Source: Roseihalotalea indica (GTDB lineage Bacteria; Bacteroidota; Bacteroidia; Cytophagales; Cyclobacteriaceae). From it: 64,000 nt of DNA. Position 1 is the first letter of the stretch, and each line of letters begins with the position of its first letter. Positions 1 through 8,316 of this stretch are shown piece by piece. The stretch covers positions 992,001-1,056,000 of the forward strand of contig NZ_JAINFL010000001.1 of the NCBI RefSeq assembly GCF_022458895.1. The letters run 5' to 3'. Both the position numbers and the translations under genes were made by a program. The notes below the pieces were generated by a model, which saw only the letters and a program-made list of their open reading frames with translations, had not been told where the DNA came from and did not search any database.

Positions 1-1
1 T

Positions 2-103
2 TATCTGAAAGATACTAAAAGCGCTCCGGCTGAGGTATACAATATGGTGTTTGATGCCAATGGCAAAATCAAAGAACTTGAACTTATTAAACGATACAAT
101 TGA
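2..103 (+). CDS. C-terminal end of a truncated protein, unknown
   Basis: Only the last 33 residues of this gene are in the window, ending ...ELIKRYN followed by TGA; the start lies upstream. It is too short to assign. Its stop codon shares an A with the ATG of the next gene (TGATG), which suggests one transcript and coupled translation with the secreted-protein genes that follow. The tail has no recognisable motif. Confidence 0.6.
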   Translation, partial: YLKDTKSAPAEVYNMVFDANGKIKELELIKRYN

Positions 104-681
104 TGAGAAGTCCTGTATTATATTTCTGTACTCTTTTTCTTCTGGGAACGGTTGCCCTCTCAGCTCAGGCTCAGGAAACTATCAGCCCTGAACGTAAACT
201 TGCCATTGACTCTCTGGCGTTAGAGAAAGTTCGCGATTTGAGTAAGTATATCAGTATCATCGGAAATAAAGATACCCCCTTTTCGGAAGCAAATCGGGTT
301 ATCGACCGGGCCGAAGAGCTATTCGCTACTGGCGCTGAAATCGGCGTTTCTTCTCTTACTACCAGTGAGATTACTTATTTTGATACCCGAGGCTACTTTG
401 AGCACCTGATGGCGCTTAACTACGATAAAGTTAGCATTAAGTGGTACGATATTCAGTACATCAGTGATCTGGAGCAGCAGCCCGATGGCACGTTTGTAGG
501 CGTTATTACCATCTACCAACGCTTTGAGGGTACCTCTGACGATGGGCTGGAGTATAAGGATACTACCAAGAAAGATATTACTGTTTTTGTTCAGAGAAAA
601 GAAACCCAAATTGGCGGACGCGTTATCGATTTCTGGGATGTGCTGCTGGGTGATATACGCGTTTCAGAAACCACGACATAA
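103..681 (+). CDS. Secreted protein of unknown function, possible NTF2-like fold
   Basis: A 192-residue protein with a clear N-terminal signal peptide (hydrophobic stretch LYFCTLFLLGTVALSAQAQ, cleavage likely after AQA). A TTG three bases upstream is also open, but the ATG at 103 overlaps the previous stop and is the better start. The mature part is a helical segment followed by alternating strands (motifs YFDTRGYFEHL, KVSIKWYDIQYI, VGVITIYQRFEG). This order resembles the N-terminal region of the LRR protein two genes downstream, so I infer an NTF2-like domain; this is by eye only. The next gene starts six bases after the stop, so the genes probably form an operon. No enzymatic residues are recognisable. 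Confidence 0.7.
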   Translation: MRSPVLYFCTLFLLGTVALSAQAQETISPERKLAIDSLALEKVRDLSKYISIIGNKDTPFSEANRVIDRAEELFATGAEIGVSSLTTSEITYFDTRGYFEHLMALNYDKVSIKWYDIQYISDLEQQPDGTFVGVITIYQRFEGTSDDGLEYKDTTKKDITVFVQRKETQIGGRVIDFWDVLLGDIRVSETTT

Positions 682-687
682 GAATTA

Positions 688-1590
688 ATGCAATATTGGA
701 AAAGGAATAGTCTAAGACTACCGGAGGCTTTTTGCCGAAACGTAGTCTTTTTCGTACGTAGCGTTGCCGTTCTGGTTTTGCTAGTCTTGGGCAGTCATCT
801 GAGCATGTATGGTCAGGGCATTGGTGAGTATCTGGGTGGCGAAGATGTCTTGTATGCCGAAACCAAGCAGGTAAATCAGTTCTTTCGCCGTTTTAATGGA
901 GAAGAAGATGTAGAGGGAAACCGGTACTATGCCGGTGATAAAGGCTTTCATAATCCACAATTGCGGCAGCGCTACCTGGAAAATCTCTTTGACAATCAGA
1001 ACAAAGGGGTTTCCAATAGCCTGAAAGAAGAGTTTATTGCCGCGGTCAATAGTAAATCCAAACCAGTTTACCTACAGTTTCATGGGGGTGAGTGGTTTGC
1101 TGAAGTAAAAGCCCGGTTTAGTTATAAGGGCGGGCTGCACGAGGCAACACTGTTCCTGCGCTTGCAAGAAGAAAAAGTAGGATCAAAGTGGATTCTGACC
1201 AAAGCCTATTTTGCCCCTTTTGCCAAATTATTTGCCAGTGACACTACAGGCGGGAAAGAATTCCTGCACCCAATGAGCCACGAGCTAGACTTTATGAACC
1301 TGCGCAAGGTGTTTCAGGATAATAAAGCTAAAGTAGACCAGTTTACTGCTCGGGGATATCAACCTGATTTTCTTTCCATCTTGCTCTATGAGATCAAAAA
1401 TAATAACTTGCGCTTCGAGACGGTTACCAACGTCAAATTTCATTTCTTTCAGGTAGACGGCTGGTATTTTCAGCTTGCCAAATTTAACCGTCCTGGCTAT
1501 AACCGCGGGTGGCTGGTGGCTGATTTATCTAAAGTAACCCCTCAGGAAAAAGAGCTATTAACCAATTACATCTTTTACGAAAATGAATAA
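688..1590 (+). CDS. Secreted or membrane-anchored protein, unknown function
   Basis: A 300-residue protein. Residues about 18-43 are hydrophobic (VFFVRSVAVLVLLVLGS then ...MYGQG), which fits a signal peptide with a long n-region or a signal anchor. The rest is soluble, with Phe/Tyr-rich strands (VYLQFHGGEWFAEVKARFSY, TLFLRLQEE, KWILTKAYFAPF) that again suggest an NTF2-like sheet. The last eight bases overlap the start of the LRR gene (ATGAATAA), so translation of the two is probably coupled. I do not recognise a named family. Its conserved position between two other secreted proteins suggests they act together in the envelope. Confidence 0.7.
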   Translation: MQYWKRNSLRLPEAFCRNVVFFVRSVAVLVLLVLGSHLSMYGQGIGEYLGGEDVLYAETKQVNQFFRRFNGEEDVEGNRYYAGDKGFHNPQLRQRYLENLFDNQNKGVSNSLKEEFIAAVNSKSKPVYLQFHGGEWFAEVKARFSYKGGLHEATLFLRLQEEKVGSKWILTKAYFAPFAKLFASDTTGGKEFLHPMSHELDFMNLRKVFQDNKAKVDQFTARGYQPDFLSILLYEIKNNNLRFETVTNVKFHFFQVDGWYFQLAKFNRPGYNRGWLVADLSKVTPQEKELLTNYIFYENE

Positions 1591-4042
1591 GCGGATAGGT
1601 TCCGCCTTGTTGTCCGTCTGGCTTACGATGGCGGCTTGGTCGGCTTTAATGGCGCAAACCAATACGCAGCAGCCAGGAGGGGAGCTGTCGCCTGAGGCCA
1701 TTGAAGAGTACAAGCAACAGGCTCAGGAGCTGGTGTCTTTTCTGGAATATATGATGAATTTTCTGGGGGACCCCAAAGCTACCACCCAGCAGAAAGAAAC
1801 CATTATCACTCAGAGTTATCTGAAGGCCTTTCGGGATGAGGACGTGCAGGTAGAAGATGACCTGGCCGAAGATCGGAGTGTGGTGACTAACAAAAATGTA
1901 CAGGCCTACCTGAAGGATATTGATTTTTTCTTCCGAAATGCCAAGTTCGACCTAAGCGTAGATGATGTCAGCTACTATGTAGGCGAAGCCAACAAAAAGT
2001 TTTTTCGGGTAACCCTCAGCCGTAATTTACAAGGAACTACGGTAGATGGTGACACAGTAAACTCCAACCAGATCCGTTACGTAGAGATCAACCTCGACGA
2101 AGCCGACAAAGATCTGAAGATTGCCAGCGTATATACCACCAAGCTAAGCGAGCGCGAAGAACTGGCTAACTGGTGGTCGGAGGTGCCGCAAGCCTGGCAA
2201 CAATATTTTAAAGAGCAAGTAGGTGCCCAGGATTGGGACTCGGCTAATTACCGCATGCTACGCGAAATTGTTCGGCTAGATCAGATTGACCTGTCAGGCA
2301 ACAAGTCTATTTATGATCTGGAGCCGCTGGGTAAACTGATTGATCTGCGCTACCTGGATATTTCCAATACCCGCGTCAACGACCTTTACCCACTGCGCAA
2401 CCTGACCAAGTTGGAAGTGCTGACCTGCAGCCAAACTGAAGTGGCCGATTTGGAACCACTAAAGTATGCCACCAGCCTGAGGGAGATTATTTGCGAGGAT
2501 ACTAAGATTAATGATCTTAGTGTGCTGGCTAATTTCACGAAGCTGGAAAAACTGTATTGTAGTAACACTCCGGTGTACCAGTTAGTACCGCTCAAAAGCC
2601 TGAAAGATTTGCGCTGTGCCAATACCGCCATTACCGATCTGGCACCCCTGGCTTCCATGACCAAGCTGGTATATCTGGACTGCTCTGGCACCAGCATCAG
2701 TGATCTGCAGCCTATGGCGAGCATCTCGGCGGTAACCTGGCTTAATATCGAGAACACTCCTATTGTTAATCTGGAGCCACTTCAGGCCTTAACTCAACTA
2801 CAGGTGCTTTTGCTAAATAGCACCCCCGTAGAAAACCTGGAAGCCCTGAATGGACTACCTGCCCTGGAGCGTATTTATTGTGATGATACCCCCATCAAGC
2901 AGGCCGAAGCTAACCGGTTTATGGTAATCAACCCTAAAGTATTGGTGATCTATGAGTCGGAGCAATTACAAGGCTGGTGGGAGGCACTTAACCCGGAGTG
3001 GAAGCAGGTATTTGGCAATTATGTATCAGTAGACACCCTGAACAAAGAAAAGCTGGCGAAGATCGCCAACCTGACTGAAATAGACATTAGCGGAAACCGC
3101 CAGGTTCGCCAGCTTGACCCGCTGGCTAAATTGACGGGTCTTCAGCGATTAAACTGCGAGAATACCGGCATCAGCAGTCTGGAAGCCTTATCAGGCATGA
3201 TTAATTTGCAATACCTGAATTGTGCCGGTACGCAGGTAGATAGTCTGGGTGCGTTGAGTAGCGCCCGTAGTCTTAGAGTGCTGAATATAGACAAAACCTC
3301 CGTCAGTAGCTTGATGCCGCTTAACAGTATCGCTGGTATTCAGCGCCTGAGTTGCGAGAGCACTCCTATCCAGGAAGAGAAAGTCATCCAGTTTATTCGA
3401 GACCATCCTGAGACAGTAGTTATCTATAAAACCAATCAGCTTAGCCTGTGGTGGAATGGATTACCCCCGGCCTGGAAGGAGGAATTACGCGAGCAGGTTT
3501 CTATGGGAGATATTCCCGACCGGGAGCAGTTACACGAAATAGCATTTCTTAAATCACTCACCATTGAAGAAAATAGCAAGGTGAGTTCGCTAGAGCCATT
3601 GCAGGAGTTTGTACGATTAACGGAACTTACGCTGACCGGTACCCGGGTTGCCAGTCTAGAGCCGTTGCGCACAATGAATACACTTCGGGCACTAATCTGC
3701 GCCCGAAACCCCATCCGCAGCCTCGAACCTCTGGCATCTTTAACGGAACTGACTTATCTGGATTGCCAGAATACTCCGGTAGAAGATTTAAAGCCTATTC
3801 GTGATATGATCTCGCTGGAAACTCTGAAGTGCTCGGGTACACAGGTAAGCAAGCTTAAGCCTCTTTCTTCTCTGATTAACCTTCGGCAATTAGAGTGTTA
3901 CAATACTAGCGTGAAGAAACTAAAACACCTGCGTGATCTGTACCAGTTGGAAGAACTTCGTTGTTATAACACGCGAATTTCCAGCCGCGAGGTAGATAAG
4001 TTCCGCGACAACCATCCCGACTGCGAAGTAGTCTACTATTGA
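1583..4042 (+). CDS. Secreted leucine-rich repeat protein with three Trp-Trp linkers
   Basis: An 819-residue protein with a signal peptide (LLSVWLTMAAWSALMAQ). Residues about 35-190 form a non-LRR domain (motifs LEYMMNFLGDP, VQAYLKDIDFFF) resembling the proteins encoded upstream. After this come LRRs of about 22 residues with consensus LxxLxCxxTxVxDLxPLxx, where Thr stands at the usual Asn position and Cys is frequent. Three linkers of form WWxxxxPxWxxxxxxxV begin at W197, W465 and W623, each followed by a new LRR block, so the protein looks built by duplication of a linker-plus-LRR module. The 22-residue spacing resembles internalin/SDS22-type repeats, which usually bind proteins. The ATG overlaps the previous gene by eight bases. 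Location is probably periplasm or cell surface; the ligand is unknown. Confidence 0.85.
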   Translation: MNKRIGSALLSVWLTMAAWSALMAQTNTQQPGGELSPEAIEEYKQQAQELVSFLEYMMNFLGDPKATTQQKETIITQSYLKAFRDEDVQVEDDLAEDRSVVTNKNVQAYLKDIDFFFRNAKFDLSVDDVSYYVGEANKKFFRVTLSRNLQGTTVDGDTVNSNQIRYVEINLDEADKDLKIASVYTTKLSEREELANWWSEVPQAWQQYFKEQVGAQDWDSANYRMLREIVRLDQIDLSGNKSIYDLEPLGKLIDLRYLDISNTRVNDLYPLRNLTKLEVLTCSQTEVADLEPLKYATSLREIICEDTKINDLSVLANFTKLEKLYCSNTPVYQLVPLKSLKDLRCANTAITDLAPLASMTKLVYLDCSGTSISDLQPMASISAVTWLNIENTPIVNLEPLQALTQLQVLLLNSTPVENLEALNGLPALERIYCDDTPIKQAEANRFMVINPKVLVIYESEQLQGWWEALNPEWKQVFGNYVSVDTLNKEKLAKIANLTEIDISGNRQVRQLDPLAKLTGLQRLNCENTGISSLEALSGMINLQYLNCAGTQVDSLGALSSARSLRVLNIDKTSVSSLMPLNSIAGIQRLSCESTPIQEEKVIQFIRDHPETVVIYKTNQLSLWWNGLPPAWKEELREQVSMGDIPDREQLHEIAFLKSLTIEENSKVSSLEPLQEFVRLTELTLTGTRVASLEPLRTMNTLRALICARNPIRSLEPLASLTELTYLDCQNTPVEDLKPIRDMISLETLKCSGTQVSKLKPLSSLINLRQLECYNTSVKKLKHLRDLYQLEELRCYNTRISSREVDKFRDNHPDCEVVYY

Positions 4043-4136
4043 TTAGTATCGTAGCTAGAGAACAGGCGAACCTGATGGAGGTGGGGTTAACACAACTTGC
4101 CAAATCAGGTTATATTGAAATACTACACTTACCGCT

Positions 4137-5084
4137 ATGATGCGATTTTTTAAAGATGCCTGGTTGCTTATCCGGGAGACCACCGTAAAGTTTCAGGAGC
4201 AGGATGCAGTGGTTTATGCAGCGGCCATTGCATTTTTTACTGTTTTCTCATTGCCTTCGGTACTTATTATCATTGTGCAGACGTTAGGCACAGTTTTGGG
4301 AAAAGATGCAATCAGGGATCAGCTAGCTACGCAGGTTTCTGGCCTGATCGGAGCTACCAGTGCAGAAGAGATCGTCAGCATTATGCAAAATCGGGGGTGG
4401 AATTCCTCTAGCCTGTTTGCTAATATTGTAAGTATTGTATTCCTACTCATTAGTGCTACGGTAATTTTTGGGTTTGTTCAGAAAGCCCTGGATTCTATCT
4501 GGGGAGTGAAGCCTAAACCCGAAAAAGGGTTTGTCAAATTTCTGCAAGACCGTCTTCTCTCGTTTTCACTCATTATTATCTTAGGTTTTCTACTGCTGGT
4601 TTCGCTAGTTATCGATACGGTGTTATCCGTTTTTCGCGATTTCCTTAACTCAATTTTTACCAATGAGTATACGGTTTATATTATCCGCGGGGCTGGTGGG
4701 CTTACCTCGGTAGTAGTGATATCCTTGATTTTTGCCCTGATTTTCAAATTCCTGCCCGATGCCAAAGTGCGCTGGCGGGATGTAACCGTAGGAGCCTTGG
4801 TGACGGGTGTTTTGTTTTCTATTGGTAAATACCTCATTAGTCTGCTACTGGCTAATACGCGAATTGCTTCTACGTATGGTGCGGCTGGTTCCTTAGCCGG
4901 TATTTTAGTTTGGGTGTTCTATTCCTCCATACTGGTCTTGATTGGCGCAATGTTCACCCGTGTATATGCTGATAACCTGGGAAAACGCATCACCCCGAAA
5001 AAGCATTCAGTACGTGTGGTTACCCGAGAGGTAGAGGTAGATGAACGGGGCGTGGTGCAGGAAGAAGTAAAGAAAAAGGATTGA
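4137..5084 (+). CDS. YihY/BrkB-family inner-membrane protein
   Basis: A 315-residue integral membrane protein of the YihY/BrkB family. About six hydrophobic segments are visible, including AAIAFFTVFSLPSVLIIIV, ANIVSIVFLLISATVIFGFV, LIIILGFLLLVSLVIDTVL, VVVISLIFALIFKFLPDA and ILVWVFYSSILVLIGAMF. The family hallmarks are present: an early AIAFFTVFS-like segment, the central LPDAKVRWRDVTVGA loop and the AAGSLAGILVWVFYSS segment. The C-terminus is charged and cytosolic. Two ATG codons are adjacent (4137 and 4140). The family was once called ribonuclease BN by mistake; its true transport or structural role is not established. Confidence 0.9.
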   Translation: MMRFFKDAWLLIRETTVKFQEQDAVVYAAAIAFFTVFSLPSVLIIIVQTLGTVLGKDAIRDQLATQVSGLIGATSAEEIVSIMQNRGWNSSSLFANIVSIVFLLISATVIFGFVQKALDSIWGVKPKPEKGFVKFLQDRLLSFSLIIILGFLLLVSLVIDTVLSVFRDFLNSIFTNEYTVYIIRGAGGLTSVVVISLIFALIFKFLPDAKVRWRDVTVGALVTGVLFSIGKYLISLLLANTRIASTYGAAGSLAGILVWVFYSSILVLIGAMFTRVYADNLGKRITPKKHSVRVVTREVEVDERGVVQEEVKKKD

Positions 5085-5150
5085 GCGTTATGCCAATCAA
5101 AGGTTGACAGAACAAACTATTTTTTTTGGGTTCATGGTAGTAATTTTACC

Positions 5151-5184
5151 AGCCTTGAGTGTAAACCCAAGGCTGAAAAACGCA
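5151..5184. repeat. Palindromic intergenic repeat, copy 1 (degenerate)
   Basis: An imperfect palindrome in the gap between two convergent genes: AGCCTTG (5151-5157) pairs with CAAGGCT (5168-5174) and is followed by GAAAAACGCA. It matches the perfect palindrome at 9940-9963 with the same flank (GAAAAAATGCA), giving the shared form AGCnTTGGGTTTAAACCCAAnGCTGAAAAA. An 8-bp inverted repeat (GCCAATCA at 5092-5099, TGATTGGC at 5212-5219) encloses it. It could act as a bidirectional terminator or be a REP-like element. Confidence 0.6.
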
Positions 5185-5228
5185 CTATAGACCATTTGTT
5201 GAGTAAACCCCTGATTGGCTGATATACA

Positions 5229-6521
5229 TTACGTTACTGTAGGATACTGCCACGGGTTTCGGTATTCCCGGGCTAGTAAAGCATTGGCCTCGGCATCATT
5301 CGGAATCATCCCCTTCTCTTCATCCCACTGAATACTGCGGCCTACTTTGTGAGAAAGCATGGCCAGCAAACTCATGTTGGTAGAGCGGTGCCCAATCTCA
5401 ATATCACAAACAGGTAACTTTCCGCTTTCAATAGACGATAAGAAGTTGGCCCACAGTTCTTTAATGTTCTGTTGGTCAGGTTCGTGCAGCGTAGGTTCTA
5501 CATGAATAATCTCACCGTTCTTTTTACTGGGGTAGAAAGTCCAGCCGTCTAGCCAGCCCATGTGGAAAGTGCCCTCGGTGCCGTAGAAATAACAGCCCAG
5601 GTTATGTTTTTCTGCTTCATTAGCAGCGTACAGCCGGTGCTCCCAAACGGCGGTAAAATCTTCAAATTCGTAATTCACCACCTGCGTATCAGGAGCAGTA
5701 GTATTGTCCTCCCGGATGTGGCGGGCCGCTACCGAATGTATGGATTTAGGAGCCTTTTCTTCAGTCCACCACAGTATCTGGTCTAGCCAGTGAATGCCCC
5801 AGTCGCCAATCTGTCCGTTGGCAAACTCCAGAAACTGCCGAAACCCTTTCGGATGCATTTTTTCGTTGTAAGGAACCAAGGCTGCCGGGCCGCACCACAT
5901 ATCCCAATCCAGTCCTGCGGGTGGCTCAGAGTCGGGAACCGCTTCGCCGGGGCCGCCGCCGTAATGCACAAAAGCCCGTACCATACCGATCTTTCCAGCT
6001 TTGCCTGATTTCAGAAACTCCATGCCTGAAATATTATGCGGAGAAACCCGCCGGTGCGTGCCCACCTGCACCATACGGTCGTTGGCGCGGGCTGCGTGTA
6101 CCATGGCTTTTCCCTCGTTCACCGTGTGGCTGATGGGTTTTTCTACATATACATGCGCTCCCGATTCTACCGCAGCAATGGTAATCAATGGGTGCCAGTG
6201 GTCGGGAGTAGCTACAATCACAATCTCCGGTTTTTCGGCGGCCAGTAGTTCGCGATAGTCGGAGTAGCGTTTGGGGCGGTCGCTGGTGAGCTTACCGGTT
6301 TCTTCCATGGCCTGGTCTAGCTGGCGCTGGTCTACATCACAAATGGCTACTACCTTGGTGCGGTCTGAGGCGATGGCCTCCCGCAGAATATTCATGCCCC
6401 ACCAGCCGCTACCTACCAGGGCAACGGTATATTTTTTGTTTTGGTAGGGAGAGGGAAGGGAAAAAGCCGAATAGGCCAAGCTGGCTCCAGCACTGGATTT
6501 GATAAAGTCTCGTCGGTTCAT
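5229..6521 (-). CDS. Tat-exported Gfo/Idh/MocA-family oxidoreductase
   Basis: A 430-residue NAD(P)-dependent oxidoreductase. I chose the ATG at 6521 because it puts a twin-arginine signal (NRRDFIKSSAGASLAYSAF) at the N-terminus; an in-frame start nine codons upstream would bury it. The Rossmann motif is VALVGSGWWGMNIL, and EKPISHTVNEG carries the Lys typical of the family. The C-terminal half has GDWGIHWLDQILWW, as in periplasmic sugar or cyclitol dehydrogenases common in Cytophagales. The substrate cannot be told from sequence. No sugar-catabolic genes lie beside it. Confidence 0.9.
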   Translation of the reverse strand: MNRRDFIKSSAGASLAYSAFSLPSPYQNKKYTVALVGSGWWGMNILREAIASDRTKVVAICDVDQRQLDQAMEETGKLTSDRPKRYSDYRELLAAEKPEIVIVATPDHWHPLITIAAVESGAHVYVEKPISHTVNEGKAMVHAARANDRMVQVGTHRRVSPHNISGMEFLKSGKAGKIGMVRAFVHYGGGPGEAVPDSEPPAGLDWDMWCGPAALVPYNEKMHPKGFRQFLEFANGQIGDWGIHWLDQILWWTEEKAPKSIHSVAARHIREDNTTAPDTQVVNYEFEDFTAVWEHRLYAANEAEKHNLGCYFYGTEGTFHMGWLDGWTFYPSKKNGEIIHVEPTLHEPDQQNIKELWANFLSSIESGKLPVCDIEIGHRSTNMSLLAMLSHKVGRSIQWDEEKGMIPNDAEANALLAREYRNPWQYPTVT

Positions 6522-6611
6522 ACAGGTTGTTGATCGTGTTTCTTGCAACGAAGATACAGGATTATTGGAAAATGAAAAGTGATGTTCTGCGTAAGCTTGT
6601 ATATTGCTACA

Positions 6612-6965
6612 ATGAACAGTGCCATCAGTTTATATCTTATGGCCGGTATATATATGCTGGCCGGACATATTCATTTCCTGAAACCCCGAATGTACGAGGG
6701 TATTATTCCACCGTATTTGCCTTCGCCCAGAGCCCTGGTTTATCTAAGCGGGTTAGCTGAAATCGGTTTGGGAGCAGGATTGTTGTTTGAAGAAACTCGC
6801 AGTCTGTCAGCCTGGGGTATTATCCTGATGTTGCTGGCTTTTCTGCCCGTTCATATCTACATGCTGCGTGCCGATAAATTCAGAAGGAAGTTCCCGGCCT
6901 GGGCACTTTGGGTCAGGCTTCCCCTACAGTTTTTGCTAATATACTGGGCCTATCAGTTTACATAG
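6612..6965 (+). CDS. DoxX-like small membrane protein
   Basis: A 117-residue protein with four hydrophobic helices: AISLYLMAGIYMLAGHIHF, LVYLSGLAEIGLGAGLLF, AWGIILMLLAFLPVHIYML and LWVRLPLQFLLIYWAYQF. The motif MAGIYMLAGHIHFLKP and the overall four-helix plan fit the DoxX/MauE-like superfamily. An open frame extends 11 codons upstream, but the ATG at 6612 starts the first helix correctly. The 3' end overlaps the convergent HEAT-like gene by eight bases. The function of such proteins is mostly unknown; roles in redox or osmotic adaptation have been proposed for relatives. Confidence 0.75.
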   Translation: MNSAISLYLMAGIYMLAGHIHFLKPRMYEGIIPPYLPSPRALVYLSGLAEIGLGAGLLFEETRSLSAWGIILMLLAFLPVHIYMLRADKFRRKFPAWALWVRLPLQFLLIYWAYQFT

Positions 6966-7479
6966 CGTTTAGTTGCTTTAGCAATTTACGTCCTCTTGCT
7001 TTTATAGATGCCTTGCCTTTAGCCATTTCATTTTCTATCAACCCAATAACTTCCGAAGTTAGCCAAGGATGACGTTGGGCAATCTGCGTAAGGGCTTGTA
7101 GACAGTTCACCTTTACAAAAGTGTTTGTATCGAGTAACCACAGACGAAGGATAGCCAGTACTTCAAGAACATCTTCATCGGTCCAGGTAGCATGACCTAG
7201 CAGCGCGGCCGTTGCCATTTTTACAGAAAAAGGTTGAGCTAATTCCGAGAGATTTGCTAACAAGGTTTGTTGGTGGGGTAGGAGCCATTCCGGGCGACCA
7301 CGGGTTACTTTTTCAACCGCATTGGCCGCTCGTATTTTAATAGTGAGATTCTCCTGAAATAATGTAGCAAATACCTTATCAAAGGTTTCCGGATCCTGTT
7401 CCATCAAATAGACTATCTGATCGGTTTTGCCTAGCTTCAGGGGCGGTCCTTCGGAAAGTAATTTCATCCAGTTGCTCAT
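6958..7479 (-). CDS. HEAT-like helical repeat protein, unknown
   Basis: A 173-residue all-helical protein, probably cytoplasmic. Repeated helix pairs such as TIKIRAANAVEKVTRGRPEWL, FSVKMATAALLGHATW and TFVKVNCLQALTQIAQRHPWL look like HEAT repeats, with Ala/Leu spacing and a conserved Lys/Arg-x-x-Ala pattern. The end is basic (KASIKARGRKLLKQL). Its ATG overlaps the mnmD stop (ATGA), so it is translated with mnmD; a role connected with tRNA or RNA is possible but unproven. The 3' end overlaps the DoxX-like gene on the other strand by eight bases. Confidence 0.7.
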   Translation of the reverse strand: MSNWMKLLSEGPPLKLGKTDQIVYLMEQDPETFDKVFATLFQENLTIKIRAANAVEKVTRGRPEWLLPHQQTLLANLSELAQPFSVKMATAALLGHATWTDEDVLEVLAILRLWLLDTNTFVKVNCLQALTQIAQRHPWLTSEVIGLIENEMAKGKASIKARGRKLLKQLNAM

Positions 7480-8162
7480 GCTATACTACTGGCTCGTACC
7501 ATCTCTGCCTTGCCGGGAGGGCCAGGAAGAGTTTTTACCGTTAAGCCAAGTGATTTCAGATCGCGTTTAAGCTGGCCTTTTGCGGAGTAGGTTACCCATA
7601 CTCCCCGAGGTTTTAAGAGGCTTACCGATTTTTCCAGCATGGGCAGCTCCCAGAGTTCGGGTTGTTTGTTGGGAGCAAAAGCATCGAAATAGATCAGGTC
7701 GTAGCCCTGGGTATCTGCAAAATCCTGTAAGGTACTTTGCTGCTTATGCAAGGTGAAATTGCTGAGCAACGGCACGTCTTTATGCCAGTCTGCCTGATGA
7801 ATGTCATCAAAATAAGAAATCATGTCAGCCTCATTCATCTGTTGAGTATAGTTGAGTTGAGCGATCACTTCTGCTGCTAATGGGTATGGCTCTAAAGAAG
7901 TGTAGTAGAACTGGGTTGCCGGAAGTTTTTTGGCTTCTCTTACTGTTAACCAGGCATTAAGTCCGGTGCCTAGCCCCACCTCCAGAATGCGGATAGATGA
8001 GGCGGATGGGTGCGTATCAAGCCAATGTTGTAACCCATGTTGAATAAACACATGCTCCGACTCCCGCAGGGCGCCGTGGCGGGAATGGTAGGTTTCGTTT
8101 AACGTGGTATTCAGCAGGGTATGCGAACCGTCGCCGGTTTCAATGATCTGTATGGTATCCAT
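7476..8162 (-). CDS. mnmD: tRNA U34 5-aminomethyl methyltransferase (MnmD)
   Basis: A 228-residue stand-alone MnmD, which methylates 5-aminomethyl-2-thiouridine at the wobble position of some tRNAs; in E. coli this activity is fused to an oxidase as MnmC. The signature near the start (ETYHSRHGALRESEHVFI) and the SAM-binding motif EVGLGTGLNAW are clear, and YFDAFAPNKQPELW is the catalytic loop typical of DUF752 proteins. The open frame continues 25 codons upstream, but the family begins at MDTIQIIETGDGS, so I place the start at 8162. The MnmC oxidase half is absent here. It overlaps the HEAT-like gene by four bases. Confidence 0.92.
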   Translation of the reverse strand: MDTIQIIETGDGSHTLLNTTLNETYHSRHGALRESEHVFIQHGLQHWLDTHPSASSIRILEVGLGTGLNAWLTVREAKKLPATQFYYTSLEPYPLAAEVIAQLNYTQQMNEADMISYFDDIHQADWHKDVPLLSNFTLHKQQSTLQDFADTQGYDLIYFDAFAPNKQPELWELPMLEKSVSLLKPRGVWVTYSAKGQLKRDLKSLGLTVKTLPGPPGKAEMVRASSIA

Positions 8163-8316
8163 GCGTGTAAAGTTCGCCAAATTTTGGAAATAAATTGACG
8201 AGTAGCCCTCTTTGTCTTTAAACTTGATAGAAGGCAATTACACCAAGAAGAACTTGGTTGCCTGTTCAAAAAAATGTTTATTTAGGAACAAACTACTAAC
8301 TGGAAACAACACCCTT

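Noticed and set aside
4478..4663. 61-residue ORF on the minus strand in the BrkB gene
   Set aside because: Antisense shadow of a membrane-protein gene; the composition (Arg/Ser-rich) is that of a complementary strand.
5092..5219. Insertion-sequence remnant bounded by an 8-bp inverted repeat
   Set aside because: No transposase or target duplication is seen; the inverted repeat more likely belongs to a larger hairpin structure.
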